DNA of 64,000 nt from contig NC_043744.1 in the NCBI RefSeq assembly GCF_004337985.1, positions 2,082,408-2,146,407 on the forward strand. Reading direction: 5' to 3'. The notes beneath the pieces are model-generated. The model did not search any database. It was given only the letters and a program-made list of their open reading frames with translations, and had not been told where the DNA came from. The position numbers and the translations under genes are program-made. Every line of letters starts with the position of its first letter. Within the stretch, counting starts at the first letter, position 1. Positions 34,368 to 46,797 of this stretch are shown piece after piece. This stretch comes from Pyricularia pennisetigena (taxonomy: Eukaryota > Ascomycota > Sordariomycetes > Magnaporthales > Pyriculariaceae).

Positions 34368-36240
34368 CTTTCTGTTGTCTTGTGAAGACCCGGTTTGATG
34401 CAACGCATCCGGTTATTGTTTGTACCAGACGACTAACATGCTGGCTGTGTTCACAGGTTTGGTGGTCTCTTCAAATCATTCTGGCATACAATGACCAGCT
34501 ATGATAGACGTACGAAAACACGAACATAGAATATTCCCGGCCTCTTGTATATCGCTAACACTAGACATTTTGTTAGATTCTGGATACGACTCCCCATACC
34601 GCACAGGTCGTCACGTTCCCCTTGGTCAGGGAGGCGGCTTTGGCGGCCTGACGTCTGTTGCCACCGCTTCGGAATCGCGAGCCGACGTTTCTTCACCTTA
34701 CATAGAAGACGGTCTTAGACTTACAAGGACCGGAACTGCTTATGAAGGTGCATCGCTGTCTTCACCATCGCTCCTCAGTCCTGGTATCAACAGACCATAC
34801 TCCCCTGGCCTAAGGGGCGAGAGTGCGAAGCGGACTACAGAAGATGGATTTGAAATACAAAGCCCCAGTGGAGAAATTCCGATGCAGTCATTCCAGGATG
34901 GCATGCCTCCCGCGCCTCCCGTATCACACTCATGGGATCGCATCGACAGGTGGGCCGAGGAACATTATCCGGAGTTGTACGATCAAGTTTGCGAGGGCTG
35001 CACCAACAACGATCTGAACGAACTCGAGCATCAACTCGATTGCTCCCTACCAATGGATGTCAGAGAGTCATTGCAGATACATGACGGACAAGAGCGTCCT
35101 GGTATTCCTACCGGGATTATCTTCAGTGGTATGTTGCTCGACTGCGAAGAGATTGTGCAGGAATGGGACAACTGGAGAAAGGTGAACCACGAGTTTCTGC
35201 TGGACACTAGGGTGCCAAGCCCGGCCATGCCTTCCAAGGCACTCGGCGGAAGCAGCAGTCAGGCATCTTCATCGAGGGCCGAGGCCTCGTCCTCGGCGTC
35301 TCCGGCACCGAACAGGGCTGTCAACTGGCGTCAGGACCTCCTCTCCAAACAGGATTGCGTTCCTCCCAACAGCATTCAGAAAGTGTACTCTCACCCAGCT
35401 TGGATTCCCTTGGTCAGAGATTGGGGCGGCAACAACCTGGCTGTTGATCTTGCACCGGGTCCCGCTGGTACTTGGGGTCAGGTTATCCTTTTTGGTCGCG
35501 ACTACGATACGAAATATGTCATTGCTCGGTCCTGGTCAGCATTCTTGGCCACGGTTGCGGATGACATGTATAGCGGCAAATGGTGGGTCGACGAGGATAC
35601 TAAGGAGTTGAAACTACGGGAGTTTAAGGCCTCCCGCGTCGAACCGTCGTACTTCGATATTCTTCGATGGCGAACCGACCAGAAATATGGACGCCGTGCC
35701 GCGCAGAGGAAATCGATGGGTCCCGGGGCTCCTGGCGGTGTCTCACCCAAAGTCGCATCGCCCTACGGTAGCCCAAAGCTTGAGTCTCCCGCAGAGCCCA
35801 GGGGACGCCCACTACAGCGCTTGAGCATCGGGTCACCTCTTGTCAGTCCGAACAGGCCAGGATACGGCAAGATGAGCCCACTAGCCAGGGTTACAGAAGA
35901 GACGTCTCTTCCAGACTCTGAGCTTGGATTTCCCAGCAGTCCTCTTGCAACCAACGGTACAATGAAGCACAAGGAAAACCTTCTCGAGCTGGACACCCCA
36001 CGACCGAGCGTCAGCACCGAGGACAGCAGCAATGCGGCAGCAACAAGACTCGAGGCGCTTAAGAACGGCGAGGCCAACAGCGAGGCGAACGGCGAGCATG
36101 CCAAAGAGACGAACGGCACAGCGTCGCCCACAAACGTCTCGACTGTCACAACGGTGACTGAAGCGAATGGAAAGTCGGTCAAGGCCAATGGCAAACAACC
36201 TGCCGTAATAGAAGAGGCCATGAAGACGATCGACATCTAG
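34318..36240 (+). CDS. KNR4: Cell wall regulator Knr4/Smi1
   Basis: Three exons (34318-34328, 34457-34509, 34577-36240) give 575 residues. The N terminus (FGGLFKSFWHTMTSYDRHSG) joins YDSPYRTGRHVPLG, a signature of fungal Knr4/Smi1 proteins. A SMI1/KNR4 domain follows at about 140-370, with NDLNELEHQLDCSLPMDVRE, GMLLDCEEIVQEWDNW, WIPLVRDWGGNNLAVDL and GQVILFGRDYDTKYVIA. The flanks are disordered, with Ser-Pro and Asn/Glu/Ala-rich stretches. In yeast Knr4 links the cell-integrity MAP kinase pathway to wall synthesis and morphogenesis. The first exon carries only eleven coding bases and is followed by an intron with a run of 34 T. The in-frame ATG at 34501 was not chosen because reading from it translates the 34510-34576 intron and drops the conserved N terminus. 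Confidence 0.93.
34334..34367 (+). repeat. T34 homopolymer in KNR4 intron 1
   Basis: Thirty-four consecutive T begin six bases into the intron, right after the donor. The length is likely variable between strains and unreliable in the assembly. Confidence 0.9.
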
Positions 36241-37320
36241 AGCGATTCACTCGTCTGAGAGGGCCTTTTCTTGGAATACGATTAGCCTCGGCACTTCCCC
36301 GCTGGCCCGTGGGGTTTCCGAGATGTGAAAAAGACGACCTGGTTGACCGGAGTTTGAGGCGTTTGTTCGAAAGCAGGTATTTGTTAGATCGGCTTTGCGT
36401 TTTGTGGTTTGCCTATCATCACCATTTGATACATACAGCATTGAGAAGGCAGCGGAGTCCAGCACTACTCTTTCCTTGATTTTGTCTTTCTTTATTTTTT
36501 TAAGACAAGCTTTCAGTACTTGTCACACCCCGCTACTGTTTCTTTGGCCAATATAATGACTGATCGGTGGGCCTTGTTGCCTCCCAAGAGGCGGCTGCAG
36601 AGGCACGAGGGTGTTGCTGGCTAGCTGCTTTTCCTGTAATATATTACAATTATGGGCTTTTCAAAGCTATGCCATGGGGTTTTTTACGTCTGATTTTGAG
36701 AAGTCTAATATAGCCTTGGTTCATGAGATTTGTCTGGATGAATCGCAATTTGAACTTGAGCGGGTAAAAACAAGGGTTAGTTCCATCGAAGTGCGTGTAA
36801 CCCTTGGTTTTGCGGCGCGTGTACTAGGTAGACAAGGTGTCTTGAATGGGGGTATGAAAAGTGTGAGAATTTTTCCTTTGCTGTTGCATCAAAATGCCAA
36901 TTTCTCGGCATTGACCTAAATAGGTATTCGTGAATTAGTGACTACTTGGCCCTTGTAGTTAATTGACTTTCTCGATGCTGATGGTCAGTATATCGAGCGA
37001 GCTTATTTCAACCTCGTGATGAATCACGTGATGCAGCGAATGTGCTATTGAGTAATGACTGGACATGTCCAACCAGTGCACGGCCGCTTACTACTCAGTT
37101 ATCCTTATCGTGGCGCGACATCGTCACCACTGTGACGTCCAAACGACGACACTCATCCCAAACGCGACAGCCGGCAGTCGACTCATCACAACAAAACATA
37201 GCACGAACCCATTGCATTAATCTGGAGACGCCGGGCCCATCGACTGTTTATCTGCTCGATACGTGCAGCTCACGGCTCTGTTAAACGAATCTTGTTCATC
37301 CGCGACCCAAATCGCCAACT
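36241..37320. other. Intergenic, KNR4 to VPS68
   Basis: About 1.1 kb between genes on the same strand. The first part is KNR4 3' UTR and the rest is VPS68 promoter. A 102-codon open frame at 36611-36919 has no recognisable features and is not called. Confidence 0.45.
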
Positions 37321-38047
37321 ATGGAAGAAGAACGTCTCTGGAAGTTTCGTAGGCCTCAATGGCTCAATAGCGTGTGGGCAAGGAACGCGGGGGTTTATGC
37401 ATCGGGTGCTCTGGTAGGCAATCCAGCTTCACAATGGATTAGCAGGACTCCCTTTCTTTGTCCCCGACAACAGGAACTCCTCCTCCGAGATAACGTGCAA
37501 CGACTCAACATCGACACTCTACTGACGCTGTGTGATCTTGAAGTTCTCGCTTGCATTCTATGTTCTCCTAGACGCTGCTGTCTGGTCGAAATCCCCACTC
37601 AACCCGTCCGACACGCACGTCACTTTTGTCGACTGGCTGCCCTTCATCTTCTCGAGCCTGGGCATGCTCATCATCAACAGCGTAGAGAAGTCTCGCCTGG
37701 GTGCAGACTCGTTCAGCTACAGCGGTTCGGGTGTGGCGTGGAAGGCGCGCGTTGTGCTGTTCCTTGGCTTCGCGTGCCTCGCGGGCGGCATGGCGGGCGG
37801 CGTCTGCGTGTTTGTCCTCGGATATGTCGTGCCGGGACTGGGCATGCCCCAGATGTTTATGGGCGTGGAGAATGTGGTTGCAAATGCCCTTGTTGGGCTG
37901 AGGTACGTCTTGCTCTGCTGCAGCATTTTACTACTAGGTATATTCGAGACAGAACTTGAACTGACCGTTGGGGAATGGTGCAGCTCGGCCGTACTCTGGA
38001 TCAGCCAGAACATGGAGGATGAATACTCGTACAACTTGGCTCTATGA
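37321..38047 (+). CDS. VPS68: Vps68-like membrane protein (UPF0220)
   Basis: Three exons (37321-37413, 37544-37902, 37984-38047) give 171 residues. The protein has four likely membrane segments: around NAGVYASGALFSLAFYVLLD, THVTFVDWLPFIFSSLGMLI, VVLFLGFACLAGGMAGG and NALVGLSSAVLWISQ. The motifs NSVEKSRLGAD and WISQNMEDEYSYNL are typical of the Vps68/TMEM50 family. In yeast Vps68 acts with Vps55 in traffic from late endosome to vacuole. The length is close to yeast Vps68 (184). Intron 1 (37414-37543) is needed because the continuous frame loses similarity after residue 31. Confidence 0.92.
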
Positions 38048-39237
38048 GTTGTTTCTGTTCTATCCTCTTGCCTCTAGCACTGAACAGATTGCCTAATAGT
38101 TTGCTAGTCCCCTCGGCACCATATTATGAGAGACTGCCCCGGCCGGATACTATGGTATGGTGTGTTTGCCTGATGGAGACCCTCGCAAAGACGTTGCGGA
38201 GGATGAATGCGTTGCTTGGGGCGTTTGGGCGAGGCCTCGTTAGCAACACAGCCACGGCCCGTTCGTCTCGGCAAATCACTGATATATTGTGCTACTTGAC
38301 GTGTATTTTTAAAGTCATCGAATGCCACAGAGCATAAGACGCACCTATTCACAGATTTACTTCAGCAGTTCCGCAAACTGAAAGTCTTTTTCCACGCCTG
38401 ACTTCCTCGGAGGTCTTTGATTGGCTTAAGGCAACATCACGACTCCAACCTCTTCCTGTATCCCATGTTCGTTGCTCGGCATTACCCTTACCTCATTGTG
38501 ACGAGTGGCGTGTAATCTAAGAAGTGGTATGAATCTCTTGCTCATGGTCTGATTTTACCCGAGACAATGTTTCTCAGACTCCAAGATGTGTGCAGTTTTC
38601 GTCCCGATGAAATTTCATTGGGAGTATGAGGAATCTGTTGAGCTGCGGCTTGCCGAGCAGCCATATACGGTCCCAATGTGAAGGGCGGAGCATTCCAATC
38701 GTGGCCACACTCGGCTCCATGAGAAAATGTCGCAGTGCTCTCCACCTGTATTCCCGTAACTTCCATGAACCCTCACCGGTCGATCCCCATATCCAACGGT
38801 CTAATCCGGTTTCCTGCCCGACAAGAATTACCTAGACCAGACTAGGTAGGTATCCCATGCCCAACATCTGCTCTGCGGCGGGTCGTTATGGCAAATCTTT
38901 GCGCTGTGCAAGTCTCAGGAACATGTAGGTGCCTTTCAAAGCGGGCGAATTATTTGGATACAACAAGCATCATTATACTGTATATACCATTGGCCACTCG
39001 CCGGCCTGGCCATTTGCTCCGAGTGGCGGCAGGGGAAATTCTTTGTGCATTGAAATGCACACGCACACAACCTGAAAAAAAGTTTGTTCCCGAAAGGAGC
39101 TCATGATCAGCGCGGGGTATGCAACCGCAGACGAAGATTTGAAAGGGCTTCTGTCCCAGCTGCATTGCCGAACAATGACCGGTTCGGTGGGTAAGGTGCG
39201 AATCCGGTATTAGGAACAACTCCGTGCCCGCTCACTT

Positions 39238-39334
39238 NNNNNNNNNNNNNNNNNNNNNNNNNNNNNNNNNNNNNNNNNNNNNNNNNNNNNNNNNNNNNNN
39301 NNNNNNNNNNNNNNNNNNNNNNNNNNNNNNNNNN
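39238..39334. other. Assembly gap
   Basis: Ninety-seven N, followed by a short T run. The sequence is unknown. Confidence 0.98.
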
Positions 39335-41886
39335 TTTTTTTGTGGGTGTTTCCCCCTCTCTTCGGGTCCCTTGCTTATACCAAATTCCACCTTCCCTCCC
39401 TCCCCGTGGCGACATATCAGCATCACCATGCTGCATGCAAGTCGACCAAAACGGACTCCCGCAAAACCCGACCACTCTTGCCGCTCATAAGCCTGTTGGA
39501 TCCCCACTCACAATAATTCTCCAATAAAGAGCCTGCGGGACGGAGTTGCTCAACCTAGAAGGCAGGCTGTGATGACTTTCAGGCCGAGGAGTAGACAGTA
39601 TGCGGGAGCCCATACCGTCATTTTACTCGATTGGTGATGGGCTTGCTTGCTTGCTGGACGTAGCACGGTCCCCCTTGCGGAAATACACCTGATCTTGGAA
39701 TCAGGCGAATCGGGGAGGAGCACAAAAGTGGGGTTCGATAGGACCGTCCGGATAGCCTACTTCGTAAAGAACCTACAACGTACTTCGTACTTCTGGTCTC
39801 TATGCCGATTCTTGCATGCATATTATTAAGGGTAAACCTACCATAATAGTAAGTACCTTGGGTAGCCTTGCCGAAATGGCTTCGTTGCTAGCACGTTCTT
39901 TGGGCAGCATATGTACGAGTTTTTTTCTTCTTCTAGAATGCATTCACGTGGCATTGGGTGCAAATTGGTTCCTCACTAACCAAATGGAACGAGAGATCTT
40001 TATTGAACCCGTGATTTCTCGGCAGGAGAACACGCCAGTGCGATCCGGGAGATTGCCGGGTTTCCAGCCCAAGGCTTGATATCCAGTCGTGAAATAGTAG
40101 TAACTGTAGCGAAGGCCAAATAGGTATGCACGTACCGGCAGCTGACCTACCCTCAGACTCAACCTAGGCAATGAGGAGCACCTCGCCTAACCTATACGCG
40201 CTTACGTACCTGGAACTCAATGGCTGCCCAGGTACCATATGGCAGTTTGCCGCATCTCGATTTTGCTGCCATTGCAAGCATCAGAACTCTTGATGTGCTG
40301 CCCGAGCTTTGCTTATTGCTTACAAAACGCCTCCACTCGGAATACCACATGGGGTTCGGTTTCCAGCCATATACTGAGCGCACCCTTAGAAGGCCAAGGC
40401 GTTGGCGTGACTGTTGGCGACGCTAGTCTAAGGTACTGCATGGGAGGGGAAGAAGGGTGAAGAGTAAAAAAATCGTCTTAGCCTGACGTCTGATGAGGGC
40501 CCAAAGGTTGTCTAGCGTGGTCTAATAATGATCATGGGACTTCAAGTCCCATCCTACGCAGAAACCATAAAAGAAAAGGGCGATGGGACGAGCAAGGATC
40601 TCCTTTTGCCGTAAAGCGAGAAAGTCACCATCAGGAACCTCGCAGCCTGCCACAAGGCCTGATTGGATGCAATGTGAACCGGGCGCTGTATGATTGGACA
40701 GGTCATCATTTCTTTCTAAGGTAGGCAGGACAGGGTATGCATGTGAAATGCGACAAAAAGCTACAGTGTGCAGGTGCAATTGAATTTCCAATTGTGGTAG
40801 CCAAAGGAGGAAAGGCACAAGATGGAGGGTTGGGTCTTTTTCTGTTTAAATGTTTTCTAGCATGATTAACAAAATCTGCTTAGTATTCATGATGGCTAGG
40901 TCTCCATTGACAGGAAACGACACACTGGGCACAACCGGGCTTCTACCGTAAGAAGGCTTGCATACACTCATAAGTGGATGCTATAGGTTTTTTTTTTTTT
41001 TTTTTTTCCATGCCAATATTTGGTACGGAGCTTGGGAATACATCCTGCGGATGCGGGGAAATTTTGCAGCTAAGCTGCTTGCGGGAGGGTGCCGCGATCC
41101 GAAAATTGGCGACAATGGAGACAACCAATGGTTTGGAGAAGCATCAAAGAGAAAATCAATTCAAAAAGAACCCATGGTGAGGCTCATTGATCTTTCCTGC
41201 GACAAGGCATCGGCCTTCGGAACGGAATGGACGTTGCCTTCTCATCAATCCCCGCCCGAAGCACCAGCTTGCCGGAAGAACCGACTCTCGATGAGAAAGT
41301 GGGTCGAGCGAGATCTTTTTTGACCTTTGTTGTTCCGGCGCGTGAGAAAGATTTGAGTTCGAGCCGCCGAGTCCTTAGCGCAATGTTTTACGTCTCAAAA
41401 TCGGGCACATGAGCAGAAAAGGCTCCAGCAAGCGCCACTGCAAATCGGCGGGACCTGGTCAGCTCCCCATCTATCCCCGGTGAACCAGCCTTGTCAGCCA
41501 AAGGAACTGCAGGCATAATCGCCTCTGATTTGTTGGAAAAGTCACGTCATCCTTCTGAAGAAGTACGGGCACTGCCTGCTAGCATTTTAGCCCCCTCTTT
41601 GTCGGATCTCTCTCCAACTAAAGCATCGTGACCTTGCCCCGGCAGACCGACTAGCTCAAGGTCTATAACTGTTCGTGTCGTGACTAGTTGGCAAAGCCTG
41701 AGTTTTCCAACTTGAGACGGTTGATCTCACGGCAGCCCGTTTCCTGGCGGAAGGTCTCCCAAAGTGGGATGTTTGCCATGCGTATTGCTTACCTATGTTA
41801 CATTGACACTTCCGTGAAGATGGCTAAACAAAATAGGGTTCGGAACTGGCCTAATCAAATCGCATACTTCGTAAAGTGCAGGTCAA

Positions 41887-41894
41887 NNNNNNNN

Positions 41895-41933
<39 letters not shown>
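41887..41933. repeat. Short gap plus T39 homopolymer
   Basis: Eight N at 41887-41894 followed by thirty-nine T. This is probably a single long homopolymer that could not be assembled. Confidence 0.9.
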
Positions 41934-43079
41934 CTGCTCCAGGGTATATGTACCTTGGGCTTACTTGTTGACCACTTGTAGATCATCTGGCAGTAAACCC
42001 GTGCGAGCATCGACCTGTACGTAACGCTGTTGATTTTCTTTTTCCCTTTTCTCTTTCTTCGAGACACGGCTCATCTTGTCCACCCAATCCCAATGAAAAT
42101 CGCAAGACAAAGAAGAAAAGAAACGAGTCTTTACCTATACACATAAATAGGTAAAAGACAAACTCCAACAATTAACGACGCCAAGGACAGGTACCTAACC
42201 CGAAGGAATTCCCTGCTACCGCTTCGCTCTCTGAAGTCATTCGGCCGAATTATGACGGAGGCTGGAAAGATGCCTCCGTACATATCTGGCGGGACGCGAT
42301 CGTCGTTCGGGCCGCAAGAAGTCCACACGGAATTGACCTGATGTAGGTATACAAATACTCTGCACACTCCCAAAACAATACAAAAAAAAAAGTGATTCCA
42401 AAGCGGCTTGCGAAACCGAACCACCAAAACTTGAGCGGGCGTGGACGCTTCATGAAGGTGGGCACCTCTAGGACAAGTACCGTGACTTTGGACATGCCGC
42501 CAACCCGCCCACCAGTGCCCACCCCCTGAGGTGTACCGTACCTTAGGTTTCTTTCATCCCAGCCCAATTAAACCTGAACCGAACCCCGTCTGTTCAGGTT
42601 GTCATGTAAGTTCATCAGGTATGATGCATGCATTTTGTGCTATTGTTATTTCTACTACCTTGCTGTAGGCAGTAGTCAACCCAAGGTAGGTTAAAGTAAG
42701 GCTCCTAGTCTACGTAGGTGCAGCACCCTATAATCTGTGTGGCTGATGCCGCATGTATGTGTTGAATAAAACTGGCTCCCCTCCCTGACCTTGCCCCGCC
42801 TCTACTCTTCAGTTCTCATTCCTCGAGTTTTAAATTGGGAAAACCGTTATGCAACTCCCCTAAAAACTACCCAACGCGTTAATCTCGTTGGGCTGCAGCT
42901 TTTTTTCTGTGCACTCAAACGACTCTATTCTTTGTCGCGACCAAATCGCGTCTGACTGGGCAGAAAAATAAAAGGACAGAATAAGACAAAGGCAACAATA
43001 AGCAGTCACTTCATCGGCTAGTTTAGGTACCTAACTCAAACCATCTGCTATCAACAAGATCCCATATAATAGTGCAGGT

Positions 43080-45227
43080 AAGCATGTACTTCCTTTTGTT
43101 TCTTTTTCTTTGACACATGATATACACAAATTGCCAGCATTTTACTTGAATTACTTAACCAGTTAGCACATCAACCTATTTATTTATTTATCTATTTATT
43201 GTCATTGCATACAACCCAGCCGGCCTTGACCAAGTGGAAGGTACCCCTCCTGATACCCTGGCAGGCAGGCAGCTTACTCACTTGTCTCAATCGACAACGT
43301 CCCTTGCACCTTTGATCTGGCAATGCCCAATGTTCCCCGCGTCTGCACCATCATCCACTGCCCTGGGCAACCCACTATTTGGATCAACCAACTAGGTGGT
43401 ACACAACCAAGCCGGGCCACGGATCGACTCTTCTTTGCATCGTCTAGTCTACTCTGATACTTCAGGGTAATGACGCGCAAGTAATTCCCCGAGCTCGAGG
43501 CACCCTAGATTAGCTTCAATCGCCATACACCAGGAGAGCAAGGGGAGCAAGGGGGGAACAAGAAGGAAACAAACAGTCCCGACAGCACATGTGGCTGGGG
43601 TTGGTGTTTTCCAAACGGTGTTGGTTGTTTCCCAAAAGTCAGCGTTGGCAGACTCGCAACCAGCTCAACCCTCGTCTGCCACTGCCACTGCCACTGCCCA
43701 CCACCACAACCACAACCACAACCTGACCCCGCAGTCAACTGCAACCGCAAAGTGGAAAAGGTGCCCAAAGCTCCTCGACCAGCGGATACAGTTAAGCAAG
43801 CGACCAACAATCCACAATTTGCGGTTTCCTTTGGAGAACACCTGCAAATCGTAGGTAGCACTTGCCAATTCGAGGACCTTGAATGACCTTGTCGCCTTGC
43901 CGGGCGCCGCGCATGTTGTGCGTCAGAGTCTGGCTACGGACTGCCTAGGTTGCTGCTGGACCCTGGCCCCTGGCCCCCTGACTGCTCTAACGACACCTGG
44001 AAGCCCACCACCCGCATTAAGGTACAACACGCGCGCCCAGCACGAGACCTTGCACCTGCCCGCCCGCTACCAGCCGCCCACATCGTCCGTCAGTCAGGTC
44101 GGTCCCCAGCCAGCCGAGCTCTCGCCAATTCAGCTCAACAGTCAACGCCCAGCCAGGTGTTGAGCGTCGCCCATCGGAACCCCTCTTTCATCCATCTTCC
44201 AAGCCACCGCCACAACGAATTGGTCATTTCCTCATCTTCCACTTGGATCACCATCGCAGACCAGCAAGCCCTTTCATTCACTTCACCGTTTTTATCCATG
44301 GTCATGTTTCTACTGTTAACTACCTACTTATCAACTGATTTTTGAGTCAAACACCGTTATAATACGTGCTGGATTGACTTTTTTTTTTTTTTTTTTCACT
44401 AACATCGGTTTGCTGGTCGAAGTTGGACTGCAGCAGTTTGGCTTTTCCAGGCGGCAGCGGCTCCTGCCTGTACACAGTGAAAGAGTATGGTTGGCCGCCC
44501 TTCGTGACCTGAACCCCCCCTACTGTATCCCCACCATCACCTTTCCTTTTCCTACACCACCCTTTTTCATCGCCCAGTGACCACGACCTTATTATTGATC
44601 CGTTTTCAAGTTCCCTGTTCATTCTAACTGCTCCGCTTCCCCACTGCTCCGTCACCACCCACTGCTCCCACTTTCTGCTGTCGACCAGTGCGACACTGAT
44701 CTCCTCGTGTTTTCCCATTCCTCGCCCACCTTTTGACATACCCAGTATCAACATACCCGCCATCTACCAGCCGCTCTCAATCCAGCATACTTCCTACCAA
44801 AGCCCTGCTCGTGTCTCCACTGACAAGACGAATTGCGCCAGTTCTGAATTGAATCGTCTTTCTGTCCTGTGGTCTATTTCGCAGCGTATGTCCTGATACC
44901 CCGGTATCTTCCTTTTGTCAACCGCTACGTTTTTTTCCCCTTCGATTCGAAAGAGACGACGGACACCAATCGATTTGTCATTCTGCGTACGATATCGCCC
45001 CGCGACACCCTCGAAAGGCACCAATTCGGATCGTACTGCCTCACCAAACGTCTTGTCCCAATCGAAATTTGACGGCGCAGCAATTAACCTGTCGCCAGCC
45101 CACCTCTGCCAGGCCGATATTCTTGGCCTAGTTGCCCACCACGGCGGACCCTGACGAACCTGATCGACAACCTCCCGAATCAGATTTTCTGTAACGAAGT
45201 TGGAGAAAATCGAGTCGGCTGCCCGCG
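43080..45227 (+). other. Promoter and probable long leader of GSK3
   Basis: The two kilobases before the GSK3 start codon become strongly C- and T-rich on the plus strand, especially 43640-45200, and hold an ATTT repeat at about 43177-43200 and a T run at about 44380-44396. Compositional bias of this kind is common in leaders of fungal regulatory genes. No coding region is supported; the short frames present are probably upstream ORFs or chance. Confidence 0.45.
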
Positions 45228-46797
45228 ATGTCTCAGAACCGTCCAGCAGCCTTCAATACCCTACGGATGGGTGGTCAGTATAGCCTGCTACCGCCTAAGG
45301 AGGAACCCCTCAATCTCGGTGCATCAAGACGCAGCTAACAGACTGTGTCTCTAGAAGTCATCCGTGAAAAGGTTCAAGATGGAATTACCGGAGAGACGCG
45401 CGATCTGCAGTACACGCAATGCAAGATTGTTGGCAACGGTTCATTTGGCGTCGTCTTCCAGACAAAGCTGTCACCCTCGAACGAGGATGCTGCGATAAAG
45501 AGGGTTCTGCAGGACAAGAGGTTCAAGGTGCGCTTGACTCCAGGAGTATCCCTCAAACCTTCTTGGCAACAATTGATGCTAAATCAGGTCTACTTTTTTG
45601 TTCTTCAGAACCGTGAGCTACAGATCATGCGGATCGTTCGCCATCCGAACATTGTGCAGCTAAAAGCATTTTACTACTCTAATGGGGAGCGCGTGAGTAC
45701 TGACACCTGACGAAGGCTGATGGCATTTTACTGACCACACGCAGAAAGATGAGGTGTATTTGAACCTGGTACAAGAATTTGTACCTGAGACCGTCTATCG
45801 CGCGTCGAGGTTCTTTAACAAGATGAAGACTACGATGCCGATTCTCGAAGTCAAACTCTACATCTACCAGCTCTTCCGGGCGCTGGCCTACATCCACTCT
45901 CAGGGAATCTGCCATCGCGATATCAAGCCACAAAACCTCCTCCTCGATCCAGCCACTGGTATTTTGAAGTTGTGTGACTTCGGAAGTGCCAAGATTCTCG
46001 TCGAGAACGAGCCCAACGTGTCGTACATCTGCTCACGATACTACCGCGCCCCCGAGCTAATCTTTGGAGCCACCAACTATACCACCAAGATTGGTACGTA
46101 GCCCGGAATCTGATCCAAAATAGGAATATTGAAGCCTTCGGCTAACGACGAGTGTTTGCCAAACCTAGACGTCTGGTCCACGGGCTGCGTTATGGCAGAG
46201 CTGATGCTTGGCCAGCCGTTGTTCCCAGGCGAGTCTGGTATAGATCAACTCGTGGAGATTATCAAGGTTCTGGGCACGCCGACTAGGGAGCAAATCCGTA
46301 CGATGAACCCCAACTACATGGAGCATAAGTTCCCTCAGATTAAGCCTCACCCATTCAACCGGGTTCTCAGGAAGGCGGACAACAATGCCATTGATTTGAT
46401 CGCTCGACTCTTGGAGTACACACCGACCGAGCGACTTGGCGCCATCGACGCAATGGTTCATCCTTTCTTTGACGATCTCCGCAACCCATCAACAAAATTG
46501 CCAGACTCAAGGCATCAGACTGGCCAGGTTCGGGACTTGCCGCCTCTATTTGACTTCAACCGGCACGGTAAGTTGTACATCCGTCTTTTTCCATTCACAG
46601 GACATTCGAATGCCAGTCTAACAATGGCCTTGTCTTTTTTTTTTTTTTTTTTTCTTGCGCCAGAATTGTCGATCGCTCCACAGCTGAACCACCAACTCGT
46701 ACCGCCACACGTGAGGCCTACGCTGGCGGCCCAAGGCTTGGATATTGATCACTTTACGCCTATGCGGAAGGAGGACATGCTTGCGAGGTTAGATTGA
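45228..46797 (+). CDS. GSK3: Glycogen synthase kinase 3 (GSK3)
   Basis: Six exons (45228-45273, 45355-45527, 45609-45692, 45745-46093, 46169-46567, 46664-46797) give 394 residues. Visible motifs are VGNGSFGVV (41-49), Lys64 in AAIKR, the [15 protein letters not shown] insert, HRDIKPQN with Asp160, CDFGSAK with Asp179, and the activation-loop Tyr195 in [14 protein letters not shown], which is autophosphorylated in GSK3 proteins. The sequence is nearly identical to remembered filamentous-fungal GSK3, so identity is secure. GSK3 is a Ser/Thr kinase acting on primed substrates in growth, stress and differentiation. Exon 1 ends in MG with donor G|GTCAGT; the slightly earlier GT would drop one Gly. 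The last intron holds a T19 run. Confidence 0.97.
46635..46653 (+). repeat. T19 tract in the last GSK3 intron
   Basis: Nineteen T lie about ten bases before the acceptor and form an extended polypyrimidine tract. Confidence 0.85.

Larger units (their letters stand above)
38048..43079. other. Long gene-free region with two gaps
   Basis: Five kilobases without a supportable gene. Open frames are short and lack family features. There are N runs at 39238-39334 and 41887-41894, the second followed directly by 39 T (41895-41933). Many short motifs of the ACCTA/TAGGT and GGTACC type occur (for example 38830-38850, 39830-39860, 40120-40210, 42130-42200 and 42655-42730). A 15-base palindrome GGGACTTCAAGTCCC lies at about 40538-40552. 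An RNA gene or a degenerate element could hide here, but I see no structure that proves it. Confidence 0.4.
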
